A stretch of 7,418 nt of DNA from Caldithrix sp. RBG_13_44_9 (lineage in GTDB: Bacteria; Calditrichota; Calditrichia; RBG-13-44-9): contig MESS01000156.1 of NCBI GenBank assembly GCA_001771055.1, positions 9,809-17,226 on the forward strand, in the 5' to 3' direction. Position numbers and translations under genes: made by a program. How positions within the stretch are numbered: position 1 is the first letter of the stretch; each line of letters starts with the position of its first letter. The notes below the pieces were generated by a model. That model made no database searches and was not told where the DNA came from. It was given only the letters and a program-made list of their open reading frames with translations. Positions 1-6,227 of this stretch are shown piece by piece.

Positions 1-81
1 AATAATTATTTTTCCTGGAAAGATCTTTTGGCAGATGCCGCCGGTATCGCAGCAGGTTTTGTTTTGATCAATCAACCTTAG
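1..81 (+). CDS. C-terminal fragment of an unidentified protein (26 residues, cut by window edge)
   Basis: An open frame runs from base 1 to a TAG at 79-81 and encodes the last 26 residues of a protein whose start lies outside the window. The visible segment contains WKDLLADAAGIAAGFVL: a Trp-Lys-Asp, then an Asp-x-x-Ala-Asp-x-x-Gly pattern, then a hydrophobic run. From memory, this kind of ending occurs in small membrane or lipoprotein families such as YfiM/DUF2279-like or VanZ-like proteins, where a conserved D-x-x-A-D-x-x-G sits at the start of the final hydrophobic segment. That assignment is an inference from a very short stretch. The gene converges on the deoxyhypusine synthase-like gene 75 bp away, and I see no clear terminator hairpin in that gap. 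It could also be a chance open frame, but the motif and the natural stop favour a real gene end. Confidence 0.5.
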   Translation, partial: NNYFSWKDLLADAAGIAAGFVLINQP

Positions 82-156
82 GAAATCAGCGAATTATTCT
101 GTGATTTAAGATTGTCCTCAAAAGTGCATTTAATAATTTTCAATCACCCCATTGGA

Positions 157-1095
157 TTACTGAATTGCTGCTGCCAGCAGGGGAATCATGATCTCGTGGT
201 GACCCAGGAAATAAAATCCCTTTCCGCCATCCTGAGTAGGCCTCTGCATTACATTCATGGTGGGTCGATAATGACGGATCATATCGAATACTGCGGTGTA
301 AAATCCTCTGGCAGGATATTTGAGATTGCGGACCACTGTCAGGGCTTTGAGAAAAACTTCTGGCAGAATCACGGCCGATCCGATGTTGAGAACAATACTG
401 CCCCTGGTCAATTTCGAAACACTATGAGTAAACAGTTGAAAATCCAGTAGAGATTTTTCTCCGAAAGCGCAGCCATCCAAATTAGGATGCTGATGGATAA
501 TTTCGGTACCTATGGCTGGATGTAAACTGACAGGAATATTAAGTCGGTAAGCATTGGCCAGCAGACTCAAATCAAGATTGGCTGATTTCTGGTTAATTAA
601 TTCCCTGGCCAGAATTTCAGCGTAACCCAAGTCATTTCCGGCGTTTCGGCTTATGGCTTCATTGATGAATTGGGCCGTTTCCCTGACCATTCCAAAACTT
701 CCATCCTGCAATCCAACAGCTACCTCTTCGCTGGTTGTTCCCCACCTGGCAATTTCTACATCATGGATAGCACCGGCCCCGTTTAAAGCCAGATGAGAAA
801 GGAATCCCTTTTTCATTAACTGAATAATGATGGGATTCAAACCGCATTTTATGGTATGAGCCCCCAGCATCCAGATAATACTTTTCTTCCCGGTAATCGC
901 TTTACGATAAAGGAGAATAAATTCTTTCAAATCTTTTCCAATCAAAATATCCGGCAAGGCTTCGATAAATTTTTTCATACTGTCATGACTGGAAACAGGT
1001 CGGGCAAAATCTTTAAATTTCACCTTACTGTATCGCTTTTTGATGGAATAGGTTTTCACTTTCTCAAATGTCAGTTTCTGGTATTTGGAATTCAT
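157..1095 (-). CDS. Deoxyhypusine synthase-like protein
   Basis: A 312-residue protein resembling the deoxyhypusine synthase (DHS) NAD-binding fold. Family-like blocks, in order, are LGAHTIKCGLNP (77-88), LNGAGAIHDVEIA (104-116, where true DHS has a TTAGG-type turn), LQDGSFGM (129-136), NIPVSLHPAIGTEIIHQHP (186-204, matching the IPV-S/H-PAL-DG block of DHS), NIGSAVILPEVFLKALTVVRN (237-257) and a C-terminal GHHEIMIPLLAAA (298-310). True DHS moves the aminobutyl group of spermidine onto a lysine of eIF5A using NAD. Bacteria lack eIF5A, so the substrate here is unknown; polyamine or other NAD-dependent chemistry is possible. K292 in GGKG sits near the region of the DHS catalytic lysine, but the spacing to the C-terminal block differs, so I do not claim it is equivalent. 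No signal peptide is seen, so it is probably cytoplasmic. The ATG is preceded by AAGGAG with a 5-nt gap (+ strand 1101-1106), which fixes the start. It is transcribed divergently from the pseudouridine synthase gene. Confidence 0.8.
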   Translation of the reverse strand: MNSKYQKLTFEKVKTYSIKKRYSKVKFKDFARPVSSHDSMKKFIEALPDILIGKDLKEFILLYRKAITGKKSIIWMLGAHTIKCGLNPIIIQLMKKGFLSHLALNGAGAIHDVEIARWGTTSEEVAVGLQDGSFGMVRETAQFINEAISRNAGNDLGYAEILARELINQKSANLDLSLLANAYRLNIPVSLHPAIGTEIIHQHPNLDGCAFGEKSLLDFQLFTHSVSKLTRGSIVLNIGSAVILPEVFLKALTVVRNLKYPARGFYTAVFDMIRHYRPTMNVMQRPTQDGGKGFYFLGHHEIMIPLLAAAIQ

Positions 1096-1236
1096 TTCTA
1101 CTCCTTTTAACTGCCAGATTTTTGGATAAGATAATATATTTTGAATTGAAATAACTGCTCTAATTTACGTCAGAAGTCTTTTGACTTTCACACATTTTTC
1201 AATGGTATTCTGAATAGTCACATGGACTCAGTTTCT

Positions 1237-1251
1237 GATCAACCGTTGATC
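1237..1251. repeat. 15-bp perfect palindrome, possible operator
   Basis: GATCAAC-C-GTTGATC has seven-base arms around a single central base. It lies about 140 bp upstream of the deoxyhypusine synthase-like start and about 300 bp upstream of the pseudouridine synthase. Size and symmetry suit a dimeric repressor site, but no cognate regulator is encoded in the window and chance occurrence is not excluded. Confidence 0.35.
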
Positions 1252-1380
1252 TTGAAACAATTTGTCACATTCTTTAGGACATTTTCAAGGTAATTTTTTG
1301 ATTTCATTCATGGAATGCAGGAATGATTTTGGGAGAACATTAAAATTTCTTATTTTATTGGTGTGTTTTTAAGTGTCTTG

Positions 1381-1407
1381 TTGACAGTTTCAACTGTAAG
1401 TTATAAA
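1381..1407 (+). promoter_or_regulatory. Candidate promoter overlapped by a palindrome
   Basis: A consensus -35 TTGACA (1381-1386) is followed after 15 bp by TATAAA (1402-1407), or after 17 bp by the weaker TAAATA. The palindrome ACAGTT-TC-AACTGT (1384-1397) begins inside the -35 and fills the spacer, a classic place for a repressor to block RNA polymerase. A transcript from here would give the pseudouridine synthase gene a leader of roughly 135 nt. The 15-bp spacer is short, so activity is uncertain. Confidence 0.4.
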
Positions 1408-1508
1408 TAATTGGTGGGCCTTTAATATCCGGGCAGCAAGGCAGTGTCTTATAATAACGATGAGAACATGACTTTTAAATTTCACTTTTTCTGGCCAAAT
1501 CAAATAAT

Positions 1509-1537
1509 TTGGGAAATTTGTTTTCACAATCTATAAA
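1509..1537 (+). promoter_or_regulatory. Candidate proximal promoter of the pseudouridine synthase gene
   Basis: TTGGGA (1509-1514) and TATAAA (1532-1537) are separated by 17 bp, matching the sigma-70-type consensus at four and five positions. Transcription would begin around 1543-1545, only a few bases before the ATG at 1549, giving a nearly leaderless message. That agrees with the lack of a good ribosome binding site there. Confidence 0.35.
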
Positions 1538-1548
1538 GATCTATACTA

Positions 1549-2337
1549 ATGAAACAGAATAATGATTTTTTATTTCGAAATGCTGAAGGTAAAAAGCAGA
1601 TACTTCAGATTATATTTGAAGATACGGATCTGTTGGTGCTGAATAAACCGGCAGGTCTGCGGGTTTTACCGGATCGCTGGAACGAGGATTTACTTAATGT
1701 TTATGATCTATTTAACCGGGGTCCATCCGGTGTTGCAGAAAACAGTGAGCAAAAGATTTGGATTGTGCACCGGATTGATGCTGGGACCAGCGGTTTATTG
1801 ATATGTGCCAGGAATCCTGAATCTCATAGAATATTTAACCAATCCTTTGCCGAGGGTAATATTCAGAAGACCTATCTGGCGGTGGTAAAAGGTTGTCCGT
1901 CACCGGCAGAAGGTAAAATTGATTTTCCCCTGCTGCTGACAAGTCAGGGGAGGGTTAAGTTAAGCAGTCAGGGTAAAAGCGCTTTAACTCATTACCGGGT
2001 CGCAGAACGATTCCGGCATTTTTCCTTACTGGAAGTATTTCCCCAGACCGGTCGTATGCATCAGATCAGGGTTCATTTACAGGCCATTGGCCATCCTTTG
2101 GCGGTTGATCCCAAATACGGTGGTGCGAATGATATAAAAATCACTGATCTGAAAAAAATGCCATTCCGTATTGAAGATGAAGGGTCATCCCTGATCTCAC
2201 GATTAACATTACATGCCTGGAAACTGAAAATCAACCATCCTATCCAGCAACAGGCGATGGAATTTGAGGCCGAGATTCCCAAGGATTTTTCTGCGCTTCT
2301 TAAATCACTCAGGAAATGGGATCGATTAAACGCTTGA
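1549..2337 (+). CDS. RluA-family pseudouridine synthase
   Basis: A 262-residue enzyme that should isomerise specific uridines to pseudouridine in rRNA or tRNA. Motif I is IIFEDTDLLVLNKPAGL (21-37). Motif II, HRIDAGTSGLLICAR (74-88), carries the catalytic Asp77. The later family block QTGRMHQIRVHLQAIGHPLAVDPKYGG (about 165-192) is complete, and RLTLHAWKL (about 218-226) is the usual C-terminal element. There is no N-terminal S4 RNA-binding domain, so it belongs with the shorter RluA-type members, and its exact target base cannot be read from sequence. An insertion of about 25 residues lies between YGG and RLTLHA. The start is the first ATG after an in-frame TAA at 1534-1536. No good Shine-Dalgarno precedes it (only AAAGA), so the start is less certain than the product. 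It converges on the asparaginase gene with a 13-bp gap. Confidence 0.93.
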   Translation: MKQNNDFLFRNAEGKKQILQIIFEDTDLLVLNKPAGLRVLPDRWNEDLLNVYDLFNRGPSGVAENSEQKIWIVHRIDAGTSGLLICARNPESHRIFNQSFAEGNIQKTYLAVVKGCPSPAEGKIDFPLLLTSQGRVKLSSQGKSALTHYRVAERFRHFSLLEVFPQTGRMHQIRVHLQAIGHPLAVDPKYGGANDIKITDLKKMPFRIEDEGSSLISRLTLHAWKLKINHPIQQQAMEFEAEIPKDFSALLKSLRKWDRLNA

Positions 2338-2355
2338 TAAATTTGAGTATTTATC
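2336..2355. terminator. Small AT-rich hairpin between convergent genes
   Basis: GATAAAT (2336-2342) and ATTTATC (2349-2355) form a perfect 7-bp stem with a 6-nt loop. The hairpin spans the 13-bp gap and overlaps the last codons of both the pseudouridine synthase and asparaginase genes, so it could serve as a weak two-way terminator. It is AT-rich and lacks a proper U-run on either side, so efficient termination is doubtful. Confidence 0.25.
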
Positions 2356-3256
2356 TTGATTGGATTAAGGCAACTACCTTTTTCTTTTCATGGTAGTAGG
2401 CCATTGCCATATATTCGGTGTTATGAAAAAAGGCGTATTCTCCTGCTGAATTGATTCCAACTACTCCACCCAAACCATTTACCCGAGCCTGTAAAATGTG
2501 GATGGCATCCTGGGCGGCCTTCATGGCAGGTTTTTTCTCAAACTCATCACAGGTAAGTTTGGAGAGCAGTACTTTCATGATAGATTCGCCATAACCGGTA
2601 GCTGAGACAGCACCTGTGCGGTTATCGGCAAAAGCTCCGGCTCCGATGACCGGGGAGTCGCCCACCCTGCCCGGGAGTTTACGGGGAGTGCCGCCAGTAG
2701 AGGTAGCAGCCGCCAGGTTGCCCTGCAGGTCCCTGGCCACCGCGCCCACCGTACCAGTCGGATTCGGCTCAAATGGTGTGCGGGTCTTGAAATGGGGATC
2801 ATTTTTAATTTTATGGTAGAATTCGAGTTCCCGCGGGGTTAGCAATTCTTCAATCCCTACCTCAGGAAAATTCCTTGTTCGCAGAAATTTCTGAGCCCCT
2901 TCACCCACCATGAAGCAATGCTCCGGATGGTTCATTAAAAGTTTGGCAGCTTTAACCGGATGCAGGATGTTTTTAATGGCAGCGACTGCCCCAAAATTGA
3001 GAGTCTTTCCGTCACAAATAATGGCATCCAGTTCAATTTCTCCTTCAGAATTGAGGAATGCTCCCCGTCCAGCATCAAAAGTCGGATCCTCCTCCAGGAT
3101 GCAGACTGCTTCCTCAACAGCATCCAACGCACTGATACCTTTTTGTAATGCCGGATATACCTGCTGGATGGCATCAGTGCAACCATTGATATGTGCTTCA
3201 TGCAGACTTTCGGGGATACTCCAGGCCCCCCCATGAACAATTAGCATTGGCTGCAT
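2351..3256 (-). CDS. Isoaspartyl peptidase/L-asparaginase (Ntn-hydrolase)
   Basis: A 301-residue plant-type asparaginase of the N-terminal nucleophile hydrolase family. The enzyme removes isoaspartyl residues from dipeptides and/or hydrolyses asparagine, helping recycle damaged protein. The N-terminal strand is IVHGGAW (6-12), followed by DPTFDAGRGAFLN (57-69) and GEIELDAIICDG (72-83). The autocleavage site is in NPTGTVGAV (165-173), where Thr169 after Gly168 should become the new N-terminal nucleophile. TSTGG (185-189) and GRVGDSPVIGAG (196-207) form the substrate pocket, and ATGYGE (219-224) follows. Length and motifs are standard. No signal peptide is present, so it is probably cytoplasmic. 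The chosen start has a modest TGGA about nine bases upstream; Met4 is an alternative. It follows the DUF3108-like gene on the same strand after 123 bp, so co-transcription is possible but not shown. Confidence 0.94.
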   Translation of the reverse strand: MQPMLIVHGGAWSIPESLHEAHINGCTDAIQQVYPALQKGISALDAVEEAVCILEEDPTFDAGRGAFLNSEGEIELDAIICDGKTLNFGAVAAIKNILHPVKAAKLLMNHPEHCFMVGEGAQKFLRTRNFPEVGIEELLTPRELEFYHKIKNDPHFKTRTPFEPNPTGTVGAVARDLQGNLAAATSTGGTPRKLPGRVGDSPVIGAGAFADNRTGAVSATGYGESIMKVLLSKLTCDEFEKKPAMKAAQDAIHILQARVNGLGGVVGINSAGEYAFFHNTEYMAMAYYHEKKKVVALIQSR

Positions 3257-3271
3257 AAAATTTTTCCAGGG

Positions 3272-3284
3272 TCAAATGATTTGA
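3272..3284. repeat. 13-bp palindrome just upstream of the asparaginase start
   Basis: TCAAAT-G-ATTTGA is a perfect palindrome with six-base arms, lying 16-28 bp before the asparaginase start codon on the - strand and abutting the likely ribosome binding region. It could be an operator or an mRNA hairpin that limits ribosome access. At this arm length chance occurrence in a 7-kb window is quite possible. Confidence 0.25.
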
Positions 3285-3379
3285 ATTCAGTACACATAGA
3301 TATTTTTGATGACTGGCTTTATAGTGAATTCCGTGAAAGAATTGCTAACTCTCTATTAATATTTGATTTGCGAACAGTC

Positions 3380-4306
3380 TCAGCGGATTTGAGAGGGCAG
3401 CGGCAGGGAGATCCCTTCAATCTTTGTTAATTCAGTAGTAATACTGCCGACGAAAACGGCACTTTTCATCTGCACCGGGATTTTATATTGATCATCACTT
3501 AACCAGACCCACAGTTCGCCTTTTTGTTTAAAAATTGCTTCTCCCAGCAGTTTGGGCTGTACGATGATACAGCGGAATTTTCCCGCTTTTACTTGAACGA
3601 TCTCTTTTCTCTGGACGATTACTTTCAGGTCATAGACTTTTTTATTGTCATGGTTGGTAAGATACACCGGCATTCCGACTGTCAGATCCTGGGTTCGTAC
3701 ATAATAAAATGATGCCAGGATGTCTAGGACATAGGGAGGGATTTCAATGTCAAATTTTTCCTGCTTTTTAACCTGCAGGGGCTCATCATCGTGATAACGG
3801 ATACTTTGGACTGCCGCCTTTCCGTAAGCCTGATGATACTCCACCAGTAAATCATACTTGTATGAGCCTTCCCGCAGCATCTTATTGAATTTCCAGGAAA
3901 AAATACCCTGGGTATCCACCCAGCTTTCAACTCGGTCCCGCACCTTGAAGATAAAGTCAAAGGTTTTGGCGGATCTGGCAGCAGAAACAATCTTATAGGC
4001 GTTTCTCTCTCCAATCGGTACGATTTCTTCCACCTCCATGGTAGCCTCACCGGCCTTGACGACCCCATATCGGACGGTAAAGGTAAGCTTTTCTCCCGGC
4101 TGGAAGGCCTGGTTGGGAATCCTCCGCTCAAGCAAGTGAGGCAGGGATTCTGCATTTGACAGCGGATTGAAGGATGAGTCACTACTGGATATATTATGAT
4201 CACTTCCAGAAGGTTGGGGAGACTCCGAGCTAAATGGAAGGGAGATAAACAATCCCAGAACGAGGAGGGTAAACAGACTCAGACATTTGGTAATAATTCT
4301 GAACAT
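3380..4306 (-). CDS. DUF3108 domain-containing exported protein
   Basis: A 308-residue protein of unknown biochemical function. Residues 1-25 form a signal peptide: a basic start (MFRIITK) and a long hydrophobic core (LSLFTLLVLGLFISLPF), with no lipobox Cys, so it is probably a soluble periplasmic or outer-surface protein. A Ser-rich linker (28-50) follows. The domain starts near 68 with FQPGEKLTFTVRYGVVKAGEATMEV, typical of DUF3108: Pro-Gly-Glu, aromatic beta strand, then Ala-Gly-Glu-Ala. It continues through FDFIFKVRDRVESWVD (116-131) and beta strands to about 290. Proteins of this family are generally predicted to be beta-rich envelope proteins; no substrate is known. No strong Shine-Dalgarno precedes the ATG, but the signal peptide starts exactly at this Met. 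A good promoter lies 47-75 bp upstream. It sits downstream of dnaA on the same strand. Confidence 0.85.
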   Translation of the reverse strand: MFRIITKCLSLFTLLVLGLFISLPFSSESPQPSGSDHNISSSDSSFNPLSNAESLPHLLERRIPNQAFQPGEKLTFTVRYGVVKAGEATMEVEEIVPIGERNAYKIVSAARSAKTFDFIFKVRDRVESWVDTQGIFSWKFNKMLREGSYKYDLLVEYHQAYGKAAVQSIRYHDDEPLQVKKQEKFDIEIPPYVLDILASFYYVRTQDLTVGMPVYLTNHDNKKVYDLKVIVQRKEIVQVKAGKFRCIIVQPKLLGEAIFKQKGELWVWLSDDQYKIPVQMKSAVFVGSITTELTKIEGISLPLPSQIR

Positions 4307-4352
4307 AAATATTGTCTAAATGGAATAAAACTTCTTTTTAATTGATCCAAAC

Positions 4353-4381
4353 ATTTTAAGCATATTTATTTCATTTCACAA
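4353..4381 (-). promoter_or_regulatory. Candidate promoter of the DUF3108 gene
   Basis: On the - strand TTGTGA (4376-4381) and TAAAAT (4353-4358) are spaced by exactly 17 bp, matching sigma-70-type consensus at four and five positions. Transcription would begin near 4346, leaving a leader of about 40 nt. This suggests that the DUF3108 gene, and perhaps the asparaginase gene after it, is transcribed separately from dnaA. Confidence 0.5.
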
Positions 4382-4440
4382 GTATTAGAATTGTAAGTTC
4401 TCAGGAAAATTTTAATAGGGGATCGTAAGAAGAATGTCTG

Positions 4441-4455
4441 CCAGAAATATTCTGG
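4441..4455. repeat. 15-bp palindrome downstream of dnaA
   Basis: CCAGAA-ATA-TTCTGG is a perfect inverted repeat 21 bp beyond the dnaA stop codon. Outside it TG (4439-4440) can pair with CA (4459-4460) across a bulge. It may form a hairpin in the 3' end of the dnaA message, protecting it or helping it terminate, but no U-run follows in the dnaA direction, so I do not call it an intrinsic terminator. Confidence 0.35.
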
Positions 4456-4475
4456 TGGCAAAAAGATGAAGATAA

Positions 4476-5897
4476 TTAACTGTTAACTAATTGATTTCGA
4501 ATTTCCATGATCAGATGGTAAATGGCAGGATTATTTTTCATTTCAGAGCGGATTCTTTTATAATTGTGGAGGATGGCAGTGTAGTGACGGTCGTTAAAAT
4601 GATAGCCGATCACCTGCAGGGATTCTCCGCAGAGTTCCTTGGCCAGATAAATGGCCACCTGTCTGGCAAAGGTCACTTCCCGCTGGCGGGAATGTCCTAT
4701 CAGGACATCGGCCGGCATATTAAGATATTCAGATACTATTTTGATGATCTCATCGACTTTTATCTGGTGCCTCAGCCGGAAATTCCCGTTTTTACTGGCC
4801 CATTTAGCATCGATATGCGATAATAATTTTTTAGTGGCGGCCAGCGGAACCGGTTTACCCAGAAGCGAAGTCTGAGCAGCGATCCGGATCATTACCGCTC
4901 TAATTTCCTGCATGCCTTCACTCAGGGAGTTGGCCAGGAACTCTTTTACTTCGGTCAGGATCGATAAATGGGTTTTCTGGCAGTAGGACTGAATGAATTT
5001 GAGGCGGGTTTCATAACCGGGGGTAATCAGGTCGATGATAAGGCCCTTTTGGAAAAAGGATAACAGCCGTTGGTCCAGTTCCGTCAGTTGGGAGGGTGGT
5101 TGATTGGCGGTGATAACAATTTGTTTATGCTGCCTTTCGAACTCCGAGAAAAAATAAAACAAGCCTTCCTGGGATTTTTTCTTGTTGGCCAGAAATTGGA
5201 TGTCATCGATTAACAGGACATCGGTCTGTTCAAATTTTTTATTAAAGGATTCGACTTGTTTATTCTGGAGGGCGTTGATATACTGGTTCAAAAAGTTTTC
5301 GCTGCTCAGGAAGCTGATTTTTTTTCGCTTTTTATTCAAGAGAATATTATTTCCGATGGCATGCAATAGATGAGTTTTCCCGCAGCCGGAATCCCCATAG
5401 ATAAAAAGAGGATTAAAGTCGGTTTTTCCGGGTTGTTTAGCAACGGTTTGGGCCGCCCGCAGAGCCAATTCATTGTCATTTTTGACAAAAAAATTGTCAA
5501 ACTGGTAGCGATTATCGATCCCTGGAGAGAAAGACTGGCCATCCGGCGGTTCGACGGCTGGTTCGTCATCACCCAGGTGCAATTCTTCCGGTTTTTTATC
5601 ACCGCTGGAGGCCACCAGATATTCTATCCGGCTGGCTGCTCCAAAGATCTTTTTAACGGTTTTTAATAAATTCTGCTGGTAATGGGATTCAATCCATTCA
5701 AAGAAAAACTGTGAAGGTACTCGCAGGATGAGAGTATTTTCAACATAATTGACCGGGATCAGAGGTGAAAGCCAGGTCTGGTATCCCTGGGGGGATATTT
5801 CTTCCTTTAATATCTTTAAACATTGATTCCACTTTGCCTGAATTCCAGTTTCCGCAGGTAAGTGATCAGATACTGGATGCGCTACAGTTCTTGCCAT
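4476..5897 (-). CDS. dnaA: DnaA-family replication initiator with altered key residues
   Basis: A 473-residue protein with the full DnaA layout. Domain I (about 22-86, KWNQCLKILKEEIS, TWLSPL) is the helicase/partner-binding domain, and 95-128 is an acidic linker. The AAA+ domain III (about 130-345) has Walker A GDSGCGKT (168-175) and Walker B LLIDDIQF (228-235). Domain IV (about 378-470) is the helix-turn-helix DNA-binding domain, with HSRQREVTFARQ (402-413). Canonical DnaA forms ATP-bound filaments on origin DnaA boxes. Here several usually invariant positions differ: sensor I TSD is TAN (263-265), box VII RLxSRF is RLLSFF (277-282) so the arginine finger is Phe281, the sensor II Arg position is Gln330, and the GGRDHTTV signature reads NDRHYTAI (435-442). 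The frame is intact, so this is divergence and not decay. No dnaN is adjacent. The upstream sequence lacks a good Shine-Dalgarno, so the start is uncertain by up to about 17 residues. It could be a second DnaA paralogue. Confidence 0.93.
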   Translation of the reverse strand: MARTVAHPVSDHLPAETGIQAKWNQCLKILKEEISPQGYQTWLSPLIPVNYVENTLILRVPSQFFFEWIESHYQQNLLKTVKKIFGAASRIEYLVASSGDKKPEELHLGDDEPAVEPPDGQSFSPGIDNRYQFDNFFVKNDNELALRAAQTVAKQPGKTDFNPLFIYGDSGCGKTHLLHAIGNNILLNKKRKKISFLSSENFLNQYINALQNKQVESFNKKFEQTDVLLIDDIQFLANKKKSQEGLFYFFSEFERQHKQIVITANQPPSQLTELDQRLLSFFQKGLIIDLITPGYETRLKFIQSYCQKTHLSILTEVKEFLANSLSEGMQEIRAVMIRIAAQTSLLGKPVPLAATKKLLSHIDAKWASKNGNFRLRHQIKVDEIIKIVSEYLNMPADVLIGHSRQREVTFARQVAIYLAKELCGESLQVIGYHFNDRHYTAILHNYKRIRSEMKNNPAIYHLIMEIRNQLVNS

Positions 5898-6227
5898 GAA
5901 TGAATGCTGTCTTTCTGCTGGGGAATGAATCCTTCTCTATACTAAAGTGCATTTAAAAAAGTGCGATATGCAGAATGCTACTTAAAAAACATTAAAGAAC
6001 AAAAATGAATGTGCAATAGTTTAAGAATTTATTTTTTAAAAACAAGCGATTTGAAGAATTTATTTCCCGGAAGTTTCACGTTAAACAAAAGCAGTAAAAT
6101 TTTATTAATGCGGCAGTAGATTGATCTACCGAGAAGTCAAATGACTGAGTAAAAAAATATTAAAGAATTTGTTTTAGCCAAATAAAATTGTTAAAATTAC
6201 TAGTTAAATAAAGAAGGATCAATGATC
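5898..6227. other. AT-rich gap between divergent dnaA and rpmB
   Basis: A 330-bp, strongly AT-rich region without a credible gene. It contains two copies of AAGAATTTATTT (near 6024 and 6054), a small hairpin GTAGAT-TG-ATCTAC (6116-6129) and the rpmB promoter at the right end. By eye I find no TTATCCACA-type DnaA box on either strand, so despite its AT-richness there is no classical origin signature. I found no confident dnaA promoter; a TATAGA lies about 40 bp upstream of the dnaA start without a convincing -35. Confidence 0.55.
6169..6197 (+). promoter_or_regulatory. Candidate rpmB promoter
   Basis: TTGTTT (6169-6174) and TAAAAT (6192-6197) are 17 bp apart in an AT-rich context. Transcription would begin near 6204, about 24 nt before the chosen rpmB start and just upstream of its ribosome binding site. 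Confidence 0.45.

Larger units (their letters stand above)
1096..1548. other. Divergent intergenic region, 453 bp, rich in short palindromes
   Basis: No convincing gene lies here. The region separates two divergently transcribed genes. It holds at least four short perfect inverted repeats: AAGTC-4-GACTT at 1174-1187, a 15-bp palindrome at 1237-1251, CATTC-3-GAATG at 1305-1317 and ACAGTT-2-AACTGT at 1384-1397. It also holds two promoter-like arrangements toward the + strand gene. A perfect TATAAT occurs at 1450-1455 without a good -35. A 22-codon open frame at 1468-1536 ends just before the pseudouridine synthase start, but I do not call it a gene. I found no confident promoter for the - strand gene. 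Confidence 0.6.

Noticed and set aside
112..450. Open frame of 112 codons on the + strand
   Set aside because: It lies opposite the deoxyhypusine synthase-like gene, which has family motifs and a good ribosome binding site; the antisense frame shows none.
1468..1536. A 22-codon open frame upstream of the pseudouridine synthase, rich in Phe, Trp and His, resembling an attenuator leader peptide
   Set aside because: No good ribosome binding site, no attenuator-like hairpins after it, and the downstream gene is not an amino-acid biosynthesis gene. AT-rich sequence readily gives Phe codons.
2575..3240. Several 60-108-codon frames on both strands
   Set aside because: All are shadows of the asparaginase gene, whose catalytic motifs are complete.
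4439..4460. Hairpin after dnaA as an intrinsic terminator
   Set aside because: No run of T follows in the dnaA direction; listed only as an inverted repeat.
5039..5060. Frameshift or sequencing error explaining the missing DnaA arginine finger
   Set aside because: Residues on both sides stay in the DnaA frame and align well (DQRL before, GLIIDL after), so the Phe is a true in-frame codon.
5944..5955. AAAGTGCATTTA is shared with 121-132, possibly a repeat
   Set aside because: Only twelve AT-rich bases match and the flanks differ, so coincidence is likely.
5898..6227. AT-rich gap next to dnaA as a replication origin
   Set aside because: No DnaA boxes or iterons were found by eye; AT-richness alone is insufficient, though altered DnaA specificity means it is not fully excluded.
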